Positions 1-5,709 of a stretch of 5,728 nucleotides of DNA are shown one piece after another. The position numbers and the translations under genes are program-made. Position 1 is the stretch's first letter; the number at the start of each line of letters is the position of its first letter. The DNA lies in the NCBI GenBank assembly GCA_945787265.1, contig CALZHS010000136.1:1-5728 (forward strand), written 5' to 3'. The notes under the pieces were generated by a model. It was not told the origin of the DNA and did no database searches. It saw only the letters and a program-made list of their open reading frames with translations. This DNA is from an uncultured Gammaproteobacteria bacterium. GTDB lineage: Bacteria; Pseudomonadota; Gammaproteobacteria; GCA-001735895.

Positions 1-20
1 TAGATGCGTGCCTGTAATAG
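1..20 (-). other. Continuation of the prfA frame beyond the in-frame stop
   Basis: Read on the minus strand in the prfA frame, the 20 bases after the TAA give Leu-Leu-Gln-Ala-Arg-Ile and an incomplete TA- codon (Tyr or stop). This matches the conserved RF1 stretch that follows the expected Ser, so the gene originally continued off the left edge of the window. Known from the family: another 80 or so residues of RF1 should lie outside. Confidence 0.75.
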
Positions 21-842
21 TTACATAGCCCGCGCCCGGTACTTTTGCTGCGAGCGCTCGTCCTGGCAATCGACCACGGTTCCGGTCGGAATATGGGTCA
101 GCCGTATCGCCGAGTCGGTTTTATTCACATGCTGGCCGCCGGCACCCGAGGCGCGGAAGGTATCGATGCGCAAATCAGCCGGGTTGATCTCGATCATTTG
201 CACATCTTCGCTTTCCGGAATAATTGCCACGGTCGCGGCCGAGGTATGCACGCGTCCCTGCGACTCGGTTTCCGGTACGCGCTGTACGCGGTGCGCGCCC
301 GACTCGAACTTCAGATGCGAGTAAGCGCCATTACCGATGATGCGCGCGATAATTTCCTTGTAACCGCCGTGCTCTCCTTCGTTGCTGTTGAGCACTTCCA
401 GCTGCCAGTGCTGCGATTCAGCGTAGCGGCTGTACATGCGAAACAGGTCACCGGCGAATATGGCAGCCTCGTCACCACCGGTGCCAGCGCGAATCTCGAG
501 AAAGACATTAGCGCTGTCATTGGGGTCCCTGGGCAATAACAGTTTCTGTAATTCAATTTCAAGCTGCTCGATTTGCCCGGTGTTTTCGGCAATTTCTTCT
601 TCGGCAAGTTCTCTAAGCTCGGCGTCCTCTTCGTCCAGCATTTCGCGTGCCGAATCGAGCGCCGACTGGACCTCTCGAAAGCGGTTGAAATTCTTGACCA
701 CGTCCTCCAGCTGCGCATATTCCATCGACAGGGTTCGAAATCGGTCCTGGTCGTTGATGACCTCGATGTCGGACAGCAGTCCGGCGATTTCTTCGTGCCG
801 GGCACACAGTGCTTCCAGTTTGTTGAGCAACGATTCTTTCAT
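21..842 (-). CDS. prfA: Peptide chain release factor 1 (RF1), interrupted by an in-frame TAA
   Basis: RF1 recognises UAA and UAG in the ribosomal A site and triggers hydrolysis of peptidyl-tRNA. The reading frame gives 273 residues from an ATG at 842. An N-terminal helical domain spans about 1-105, the acidic RF core starts near 111, the anticodon-like P-x-T tripeptide is PET at 190-192, and the catalytic GGQ is at 235-237 within GAGGQHVNKTDSAIR. The family is normally about 360 residues. Here the frame stops at TAA (21-23) directly after RARAM, where relatives usually have Ser in a run like AMSLLQARI; the next six codons encode LLQARI. This is therefore a nonsense codon and not a natural end or a frameshift. 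About 87 C-terminal residues would be lost, probably inactivating an essential protein, so a sequence error or a real pseudogenisation must be considered. It lies 4 bp after hemA, with a short-spaced GAGG overlapping the hemA stop. Family identity is certain; integrity is not. Confidence 0.93.
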   Translation of the reverse strand: MKESLLNKLEALCARHEEIAGLLSDIEVINDQDRFRTLSMEYAQLEDVVKNFNRFREVQSALDSAREMLDEEDAELRELAEEEIAENTGQIEQLEIELQKLLLPRDPNDSANVFLEIRAGTGGDEAAIFAGDLFRMYSRYAESQHWQLEVLNSNEGEHGGYKEIIARIIGNGAYSHLKFESGAHRVQRVPETESQGRVHTSAATVAIIPESEDVQMIEINPADLRIDTFRASGAGGQHVNKTDSAIRLTHIPTGTVVDCQDERSQQKYRARAM

Positions 843-846
843 GGCC

Positions 847-2103
847 TCAATTCGAGTCGGGGTTGATCAGCGATTTGAGCAACTGGATGCGTTCTTCATC
901 ATCGTTTTGCAGGGCCTTGCGCATTTCGAGCGTGGGGCGGTGCATCAGCTTGTTGGTGATATCATTGGCGAGTCGCTGGATAGCCTCTTCAGGATCAGAT
1001 GCCTGCTTTAGTTGCAGCAGGGCTTTTTCGATCGCCTGTTGTTTTATCAGGTCGGCGCTATCGCGCAGTTGCCTGATATGGTCGGCCGATTGGTGGGTTT
1101 TGAGCCACCGGTCGAACATCGTCACTTCCAGGTTGATTATTTCCAGTGCTGCTTCGGCGGCAAGTTCGCGACCGCGTAAATTTTCGTCGACCACGGTCTT
1201 TAAATCGTCAACGGTATACAGGTAAATATCCTGCAGTGAACCAACTTCAGGCTCGATATCGCGCGGGACAGCCAGGTCAACCATGAAGATGGGTCGGTGC
1301 TTGCGGCGTTTTAAAGCGGATTCGGTTGCGCCCTTGCCTAGAATCGGTAGTTGACTGGCTGTGGAGGAGATAACGATATCGGCATGTACCAGTTGTTCGG
1401 GGACTGCGTTGATCTGCACTGCCTCCGCGCCGATTTGATCGGCGAGCAGGCTGGCGCGCTCAACACTGCGATTTGCAATCGTCATCGACCCGATCTGCTG
1501 ACTCTTTAAATGACGGGAAACAAGTTCTATGGTTTCACCCGCCCCGATCAGCAGGGCATGTAATTCGTCGAGCTTGCCGAAAATCTGTTTCGACAGGCTT
1601 ACCGCGGCAAACGCGACCGATACCGGGTTGGAGCCGATCTCGGTGTCGGTGCGCACCCGCTTGGCAACACTGAATGAATGCTGGAACAGCCGATCCAGGA
1701 TCGCGTTCACCGCGTTGCCACCCCGCGCCTGTTCGTAGGACTCTTTCAGCTGTCCGAGGATCTGGGGTTCACCAAGCACCATCGAGTCAAGCCCCGAGGC
1801 AACGCGAAACAGGTGGCGCGCAACCTCCTTATCGCAATGCTGATAGATATACGGGGTAAGACCCTGTTCGTTGAGGCCGTGATGAGCGGTCAGCCAATGC
1901 ACAATGGTATCGCTACAATCCGAAGAGGTATCGCAATATATCTCGGTGCGGTTACAGGTCGATACAATGACCGATTCGTTCACCGCGGGAATGTCCTGAA
2001 GCTGATGCAATGCCTGGCGCATTTGCTCAGGGGCAAATGCAACTTTTTCTCGAATATCAACCGGAGCGGTTAAATGATTGATGCCAAGGGAAAGTAAGGC
2101 CAT
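847..2103 (-). CDS. hemA: Glutamyl-tRNA reductase
   Basis: Catalyses NADPH-dependent reduction of glutamyl-tRNA(Glu) to glutamate-1-semialdehyde in the cytoplasm, the first committed step of C5-pathway haem and tetrapyrrole synthesis. At 418 residues it has the family's usual length. The N-terminal catalytic domain starts SLGINHLTAPVDIREKV; the nucleophile is Cys50 in VSTCNRTEIYC, the same number as in E. coli. His97 lies in the conserved block RHLFRVASGLDSMVLGEPQ, typical of the active site. The NADPH-binding domain has the glycine motif LLIGAGE (184-190) and the ISSTAS strand end (245-250), followed by MVDLAVPRDIEP. The C-terminal helical dimerisation domain covers about 315-418. The ATG at 2103 matches the family N-terminus; no clear Shine-Dalgarno precedes it. 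It is the promoter-proximal gene of hemA-prfA, a pairing common in gammaproteobacteria, and ends in TGA. No defect is seen. Confidence 0.97.
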   Translation of the reverse strand: MALLSLGINHLTAPVDIREKVAFAPEQMRQALHQLQDIPAVNESVIVSTCNRTEIYCDTSSDCSDTIVHWLTAHHGLNEQGLTPYIYQHCDKEVARHLFRVASGLDSMVLGEPQILGQLKESYEQARGGNAVNAILDRLFQHSFSVAKRVRTDTEIGSNPVSVAFAAVSLSKQIFGKLDELHALLIGAGETIELVSRHLKSQQIGSMTIANRSVERASLLADQIGAEAVQINAVPEQLVHADIVISSTASQLPILGKGATESALKRRKHRPIFMVDLAVPRDIEPEVGSLQDIYLYTVDDLKTVVDENLRGRELAAEAALEIINLEVTMFDRWLKTHQSADHIRQLRDSADLIKQQAIEKALLQLKQASDPEEAIQRLANDITNKLMHRPTLEMRKALQNDDEERIQLLKSLINPDSN

Positions 2104-2204
2104 GTTCAGGGAAGGTTTCGTGCCAACGGGGGATTTTCGGGCATAAGGCTGTTAAATACAACATACTTGGAACGAATCCGGGTAAATACAATCCTACGGT
2201 GAAA

Positions 2205-2213
2205 TGCTACACT
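2205..2213 (+). promoter_or_regulatory. Candidate extended -10 element for the lbcA operon
   Basis: TGCTACACT fits the TGn-TANNNT form of an extended -10 sigma-70 promoter. It would start transcription near 2220 and leave a leader of about 20 nt containing the Shine-Dalgarno at 2231. No good -35 box stands 17 bp upstream, which an extended -10 can tolerate. The call rests on motif match and position only. Confidence 0.45.
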
Positions 2214-2230
2214 CGCTTTAGCGCTTTTTT

Positions 2231-2234
2231 AGGA
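2231..2234 (+). promoter_or_regulatory. Shine-Dalgarno that sets the TTG start of the TPR lipoprotein gene
   Basis: AGGA ends 7 nt before the TTG at 2242. No ATG or GTG lies in frame nearby; the first in-frame ATG falls at codon 28, after the lipobox, and would remove the signal peptide. The ribosome site and the signal peptide together support TTG as the real start. Confidence 0.75.
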
Positions 2235-2241
2235 AATTACA

Positions 2242-3978
2242 TTGTATTTTATCAAGTTTAACCATCGCCCGGTCCTGGTATTAGCAAGCTTGTTGCTCAC
2301 TGCTTGTGCCGGTTTACCGCAGATGTCATCGCAAGCCTCGGCCCCGCTCGAGCCCCATGCAGTGCAGATTAAGTCACTGGAAACACAGCAGGATTCGGTT
2401 GCAGACGCTTCGTATTCACTGATGGTGGCCGAAATAGCCTTGAACATGGGCAATACCGAGCTTGCGGTGAAGCATTATCTCGAACTTGCGAAATCGCAGG
2501 ATAATCCGGATATCGCGGAGCGCGCGGTGCGCGTTGCAGTATACGGGCAAGATCTCGAAGCCGCAATCGAGGCGGCCCACCGCTGGATTGAACTCGACCC
2601 GAAGCGGGTCGAGGCGCGCCAGGTTATTGCCGCGATTTATATTCGGCAGGACAAGATCCCCGAAGCATTCAACTATGTTAACGACCTGATCCAGACCAGC
2701 GAGCTGGAAGATGAACAATTGTTTCCGCCTCTGCTCGGCATCCTGGCCCGCGAAAAAAATGCCAACACGGTTCTCGCCGTGACCCAGCGCCTCGCGCAGG
2801 AAAACCCATCCCGTGCCTACGCGCAGTATTTGCACGGCATGTTGGCCGCGCAGAATGGTCGATCAGAAGAGGCGCTAAAATACCTCGATCGCTCAATTGC
2901 GCTGGCCGAGATAGAAGGCGTGCATTCCGCGCGCGCCAGGGTATTACTCAGGCTGGGAAGATCCGATGAGGCAGTGGTAAGCCTTGAAAAGGCCGTCCAG
3001 GAGAATCCGGATGACCAGAACTTGCGGCTCACCTACGCGCGCTTGCTGGTCGACGTCAAGGAGTATGAAAAAGCCCGCGTAGAATTTGAAAAACTTCACA
3101 AGGCTTCGCCGGACGATGCGGAGCTATTGTTTACGCTCGGCCTGTTGTCGCTCGAGTCCCAGCGCCTGGATGATGCCGAAAAATACATGATGATGCTGGT
3201 CAGGCTGAATCAGCGCGAGGGCGAAGCGCAATATTATCTCGGACGCATCTACGAAAATCGAAAACAATACGAGACTGCAATCGAGTGGTACGAGAAGGTG
3301 CATGTCGGCGAATATAAATTCGATGCACGGCTGCGCATTGCCGATATGCTCGGCATATCGGGTCGCATTGACGAAGCCATCGATCACCTGGACTCGATGT
3401 TGAAAGGCAGCCAGTCGGATGGATCGCTGGTTCGCATTTATATCAGCAAGGGTGAACTGTTGCGCAGTGTGCGGCGTTTCGAGGAGGCGATGGGTGTTTT
3501 CAATACCGCTCTTGAGATCGTGCCCGGTAACAGTGATTTACTGTATTCGCGAGCACTGGTTGCCGAAAAGCTGGGGCGTATTGATCTGCTCGAAGCAGAC
3601 ATATTGGCTATTCTTAAAACCGAGCCGGATAACGCGCATGCGCTTAACGCACTGGGCTTCACACTTGCGGATCAGACCGAACGCTACCAAGAAGCCTACG
3701 ACTATATCAAGCGCGCCATTGAAATCATGCCTGACGATGCCGCAATCATCGATAGCTGGGGGTGGGTGCACTATCGCCTGGGCGAGTATGACAAAGCCAT
3801 CAGCCTGTTGCGCAAGGCGCTCTCCCATTTTAACGACGCGGAAATTGCTGCTCATCTCGGAGAAGTGCTCTGGGTAAGTGGTAACCAGGAAGAAGCGACC
3901 AGCATCTGGAAAGAAGCGCTCGATAAATCCCCCGATGACCCGATGCTGCTGGAAGTCATGCAGCGTTTTATACCCTGA
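2242..3978 (+). CDS. lbcA: TPR-repeat outer-membrane lipoprotein, LbcA-like
   Basis: A 578-residue periplasm-facing lipoprotein built of tetratricopeptide repeats. The N-terminus has a basic start, a hydrophobic stretch (VLVLASLLLTAC) and a lipobox LTAC, predicting lipidation on Cys22. Ala at +2, not Asp, predicts outer-membrane sorting by Lol. From about residue 57 to 567 the chain is a solenoid of roughly 12 TPR-like helix pairs with the usual G/A-Y-A-P spacing, for example LLRLGRSDEAVVSLEKAVQE (235-254). The motif DSWGWVHYRLG at 504-514 is characteristic of this family near the C-terminus. In Pseudomonas aeruginosa the gene in this exact position (PA4667) is LbcA, which binds the periplasmic protease CtpA and promotes degradation of cell-wall hydrolases. 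I infer the same role from family resemblance and synteny; binding is not shown by the sequence. The start is TTG with a good ribosome site; the stop is TGA, 14 bp before lolB. Confidence 0.85.
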   Translation: MYFIKFNHRPVLVLASLLLTACAGLPQMSSQASAPLEPHAVQIKSLETQQDSVADASYSLMVAEIALNMGNTELAVKHYLELAKSQDNPDIAERAVRVAVYGQDLEAAIEAAHRWIELDPKRVEARQVIAAIYIRQDKIPEAFNYVNDLIQTSELEDEQLFPPLLGILAREKNANTVLAVTQRLAQENPSRAYAQYLHGMLAAQNGRSEEALKYLDRSIALAEIEGVHSARARVLLRLGRSDEAVVSLEKAVQENPDDQNLRLTYARLLVDVKEYEKARVEFEKLHKASPDDAELLFTLGLLSLESQRLDDAEKYMMMLVRLNQREGEAQYYLGRIYENRKQYETAIEWYEKVHVGEYKFDARLRIADMLGISGRIDEAIDHLDSMLKGSQSDGSLVRIYISKGELLRSVRRFEEAMGVFNTALEIVPGNSDLLYSRALVAEKLGRIDLLEADILAILKTEPDNAHALNALGFTLADQTERYQEAYDYIKRAIEIMPDDAAIIDSWGWVHYRLGEYDKAISLLRKALSHFNDAEIAAHLGEVLWVSGNQEEATSIWKEALDKSPDDPMLLEVMQRFIP

Positions 3979-3992
3979 CTTGCGTTTACAGC

Positions 3993-4637
3993 TTGCTGCG
4001 ACAACTCTTTTTCGCCTTTGCCGTTTCGGTCATCGCTGGCTGTAGTCAATTTAGCAGCCTGTCGGACAGGCAGGAAACACAGGCGCTCTGGACAAGCCAG
4101 CAACAGGCGTTGGCGAGCTACGACAGCTGGGACATGCATTCACGCGCCGTGGTCAAGCTCGAAGCCGCGGCTTATAACATCGGTATACGTTGGCAACGAG
4201 ACGCCGCGAACTTCGAGATGCTGCTCGAGGCACCATTCGGGCAGGGCGTATTTCGCATCGAATCCAGTGTGGGTGATGTCTACCGTTTGCGCTTGCCCGA
4301 CGGACAGGTATTCGAGAATCTTAGCGCGGAGGCGCTGCTGGAGGATGTCATTGGCTGGTCGCTTCCGATCAGTGGTCTGGAGTACTGGATTCGTGGAATG
4401 CCGCGACCCGGGAGCGAATATTCACATCGCGTGGCCGCGGATGGCCGCACTCGATCCATCAGCCAGGATCGATGGTCGATCAGTTACCTCGACTATTTCG
4501 ACCAGCCGCAATACCCGCGCTTGCCGCGCAAGGTCGAACTGGTGAGCGACACGATAACAGTCCGGCTTGTCGTCGAACGCTGGCAGTCCTCGATGCAGGA
4601 AGTGACTCCGTCTGATCTTTTTCCCGATTTTGACTGA
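3993..4637 (+). CDS. lolB: Outer-membrane lipoprotein LolB
   Basis: LolB receives lipoproteins from the periplasmic carrier LolA and inserts them into the inner leaflet of the outer membrane. The 214-residue product has a short signal peptide with lipobox IAGC, giving lipidated Cys17 and Ser at +2, consistent with outer-membrane location. Family features include the first strand around DSWDMHSRAVVKLE (44-57), the segment APFGQGVFRIE (80-90) where LolB carries its protruding loop, the conserved GWSLPISGLEYWIRGMP (121-137), and the LPRKVEL strand near 177-183. Length is typical. The TTG at 3993 is chosen because it gives a proper signal peptide; CTG at 3996 is the only close alternative, and no clear Shine-Dalgarno is visible. 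The 14-bp gap after the upstream gene suggests translational coupling. A link to LbcA is logical, since that lipoprotein would itself need the Lol pathway. Confidence 0.93.
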   Translation: MLRQLFFAFAVSVIAGCSQFSSLSDRQETQALWTSQQQALASYDSWDMHSRAVVKLEAAAYNIGIRWQRDAANFEMLLEAPFGQGVFRIESSVGDVYRLRLPDGQVFENLSAEALLEDVIGWSLPISGLEYWIRGMPRPGSEYSHRVAADGRTRSISQDRWSISYLDYFDQPQYPRLPRKVELVSDTITVRLVVERWQSSMQEVTPSDLFPDFD

Positions 4638-4638
4638 C

Positions 4639-5490
4639 ATGAGCGAATCGCTGGAATTGCGCTCACCCGCAAAGCTTAATCTCATGTTGAATATCACCGG
4701 GCGTCGCGAGGACGGCTATCACCTGCTCGAAACGGTGTTCCAGTTCGTCGACCTTTGCGATCATCTCCGCTTCGTCGTAACGGACAGCCCCGACGTGCTG
4801 AGAGTGGAGGGTAACTCGTCGGTAGCGGTCTCGGAGGATATCCTGTTGAGCGCCGCAGAATTACTACATACCCGCTTCAAGGTGAGAAAAGGGGTAAACA
4901 TCAACGTTGACAAGTGCATTCCGATCGGCGGTGGCCTGGGGGGCGGCAGTTCGAACGCGGCCACCTGTCTGTTGGCCCTGAACCGGCTCTGGGGGCTCGA
5001 GCTTTCGCTCGAGCAGTTGGCTGAGATCGGCCTCGAGCTGGGTGCCGATGTGCCGGTTTTCATACACGGTCGAGCCGCCTGGGCGACCGGCGTCGGGGAA
5101 GTTCTGGAAACAATCGACCTGGCAGAGCCGATTTATGTCGTAATTGATCCGAAAATCGAGGTTTCCAGCGCCAAAATATTTGGCGCGCAAGAATTGACAC
5201 GCAACAACGATCCGCTCACAATACGCGCCTTTCTGCGCGGCTCGGGCAGTAATGTATGCGAACCGGTGGTGCGAAAATGGTACCCGGGGATAGGCGAGGC
5301 GATTGACTGGTTGGGTCAGTATGCAAACGTAAAAATGTCGGGCACCGGCGCATGTGTGTTCGCCGCATTCGATAGCTATGAGCAGGCAGAAACGGTAAAA
5401 TCCAGGGTTCCGGAGCAGTGGATTGCGCACATTGCGAAGGCAATGAATCGTAACCCGGTACACCAGCAGTTGGGACTGTTGGACAAATGA
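4639..5490 (+). CDS. ispE: 4-diphosphocytidyl-2-C-methyl-D-erythritol kinase
   Basis: IspE phosphorylates the 2-hydroxyl of CDP-methylerythritol with ATP, the fourth step of the MEP route to isoprenoid precursors, in the cytoplasm. It belongs to the GHMP kinase superfamily. With the ATG start the product has 283 residues, the same as E. coli. Visible motifs are SPAKLNLMLNI with the substrate-binding Lys12, DGYHLLETVFQFVDL (25-39), the glycine-rich ATP loop PIGGGLGGGSSNAA (95-108), the catalytic-base Asp137 in LGADVPVF, and the C-terminal GHMP motif MSGTGACVF (233-241). All key residues are present. A TTG at 4630 in frame would add three residues and overlap lolB; I prefer the ATG at 4639, one base after the lolB stop, although neither has a good Shine-Dalgarno. 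Translation is therefore probably coupled to lolB. The gene ends in TGA, 7 bp before a tRNA gene. Confidence 0.96.
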   Translation: MSESLELRSPAKLNLMLNITGRREDGYHLLETVFQFVDLCDHLRFVVTDSPDVLRVEGNSSVAVSEDILLSAAELLHTRFKVRKGVNINVDKCIPIGGGLGGGSSNAATCLLALNRLWGLELSLEQLAEIGLELGADVPVFIHGRAAWATGVGEVLETIDLAEPIYVVIDPKIEVSSAKIFGAQELTRNNDPLTIRAFLRGSGSNVCEPVVRKWYPGIGEAIDWLGQYANVKMSGTGACVFAAFDSYEQAETVKSRVPEQWIAHIAKAMNRNPVHQQLGLLDK

Positions 5491-5497
5491 GAATTTT

Positions 5498-5572
5498 TGG
5501 GCCGTCGCCAAGTGGTAAGGCACCAGGTTTTGATCCTGGCATTCGTTGGTTCGAATCCAGCCGGCCCAGCCA
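5498..5572 (+). tRNA. tRNA-Gln (anticodon UUG)
   Basis: The 75-nt sequence folds as a complete cloverleaf. The acceptor stem TGGGCCG pairs with CGGCCCA, including U1-A72, and is followed by G73 and an encoded CCA; U1-A72 and G73 are known glutamine identity features. The D arm is GCC/GGC with loop AAGTGGTAA. The anticodon stem CCAGG/CCTGG encloses TTTTGAT with anticodon TTG at 5530-5532. The T arm GTTGG/CCAGC encloses TTCGAAT. It begins only 7 nt after the ispE stop, too close for its own promoter outside ispE, so it is likely cut from the ispE transcript by RNase P and endonucleases. A tRNA-Gln between ispE and prs is also found in Pseudomonas. Its last 19 nt are duplicated at 5710-5728. Confidence 0.97.
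5554..5572 (+). repeat. Direct repeat copy 1: 3' end of tRNA-Gln
   Basis: AATCCAGCCGGCCCAGCCA forms the 3' part of the T loop, the 3' strands of the T and acceptor stems, and CCA. It recurs exactly at 5710-5728, offset 156 bp. The base before each copy differs (G here, C in copy 2), which fixes the left limit of identity at 19 nt. Confidence 0.95.
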
Positions 5573-5638
5573 ATTTTCGTGGACGAAGGCCGAGATAGTG
5601 CAGCGCGTACGATCCGGCTGGATGAGAACCCAGGTTCG

Positions 5639-5663
5639 CCAAAATCGCCGGGAGCGATTTTGG
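5639..5663 (+). terminator. Ten-bp perfect hairpin, possible weak two-way terminator
   Basis: CCAAAATCGC pairs perfectly with GCGATTTTGG around the loop CGGGA. The A-run on one arm and T-run on the other give it the symmetry of a bidirectional terminator, but the T-run lies inside the stem, is only four bases long and is followed by GG. Its role could equally be as a module of the repeat or a processing site. Confidence 0.35.
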
Positions 5664-5664
5664 A

Positions 5665-5688
5665 CGTCCGCAGGACGGCCCGCAGGGC
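5665..5688 (+). repeat. Twin hairpins with identical GCA triloops
   Basis: CGTCC-GCA-GGACG (5665-5677) is followed immediately by GCCC-GCA-GGGC (5678-5688). The stems differ but the loops and their closing C-G pairs are the same, as in modular intergenic hairpin repeats. Confidence 0.7.
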
Positions 5689-5709
5689 GAAATACAGGAT
5701 GTATTTCGC
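5687..5709 (+). repeat. Nine- to ten-bp hairpin with AGGAT loop
   Basis: GCGAAATAC pairs perfectly with GTATTTCGC around AGGAT; the A and T of the loop could add a tenth pair and leave a GGA triloop. Its first two bases are shared with the 3' arm of the preceding hairpin, so the two compete slightly. It ends directly at the second tRNA tail copy. Confidence 0.75.

Larger units (their letters stand above)
2104..2241. promoter_or_regulatory. Divergent promoter region between hemA and the lbcA-lolB-ispE operon
   Basis: These 138 bp separate the start codons of two diverging operons and should carry both promoters. The centre is AT-rich relative to the flanking genes. The 9-mer TAAATACAA occurs at 2153-2161 and again at 2183-2191, a 30-bp offset. 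A plausible plus-strand extended -10 lies at 2205-2213. I could not find a convincing sigma-70 pair for hemA on the minus strand; TTGTAT boxes there (complement of the repeats) are possible -35 elements but lack a well-spaced -10. Confidence 0.6.
5573..5709 (+). repeat. Hairpin-rich spacer between two copies of the tRNA 3' end
   Basis: These 137 bp contain no plausible protein gene. From left to right there is a small TTCG/CGAA hairpin (5576-5587), a 10-nt segment complementary to part of the tRNA tail (5614-5623), a GAAC/GTTC hairpin (5626-5637), and then four back-to-back hairpins covering 5639-5709 almost without linker. With the tail copy the unit is 156 bp. The layout resembles an intergenic hairpin repeat tied to a tRNA gene, comparable in concept to the E. 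coli tyrT/rtT repeat. No family name can be assigned from sequence alone. Confidence 0.8.

Noticed and set aside
18..26. Programmed autoregulation of RF1 at its own stop codon, by analogy with the prfB frameshift
   Set aside because: UAA is also read by RF2, so it would be a poor sensor of RF1 level; UAG would be expected. The downstream sequence continues in the same frame, so no frameshift is needed.
45..1011. Several plus-strand open frames across prfA and hemA
   Set aside because: They are antisense shadows of two well-recognised genes, with low-complexity Ser/Arg-rich translations.
2167..2192. TTGGAA and TACAAT as a sigma-70 promoter pair
   Set aside because: The spacer is only 14 bp, too short for normal recognition; the extended -10 at 2205 fits better.
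2213..2230. CGCT-TT-AGCG followed by a T-run as a terminator
   Set aside because: The loop would be two bases and the stem four, and it lies between the likely promoter and the ribosome site.
4630..4638. TTG at 4630 as the ispE start
   Set aside because: It is possible and gives a small overlap with lolB, but the ATG at 4639 gives the usual 283-residue length and neither has a better ribosome site.
4864..5523. A 219-codon open frame on the minus strand across ispE and the tRNA
   Set aside because: It is antisense to ispE, which has every GHMP motif, and its translation resembles no family I know; it also runs into the tRNA gene.
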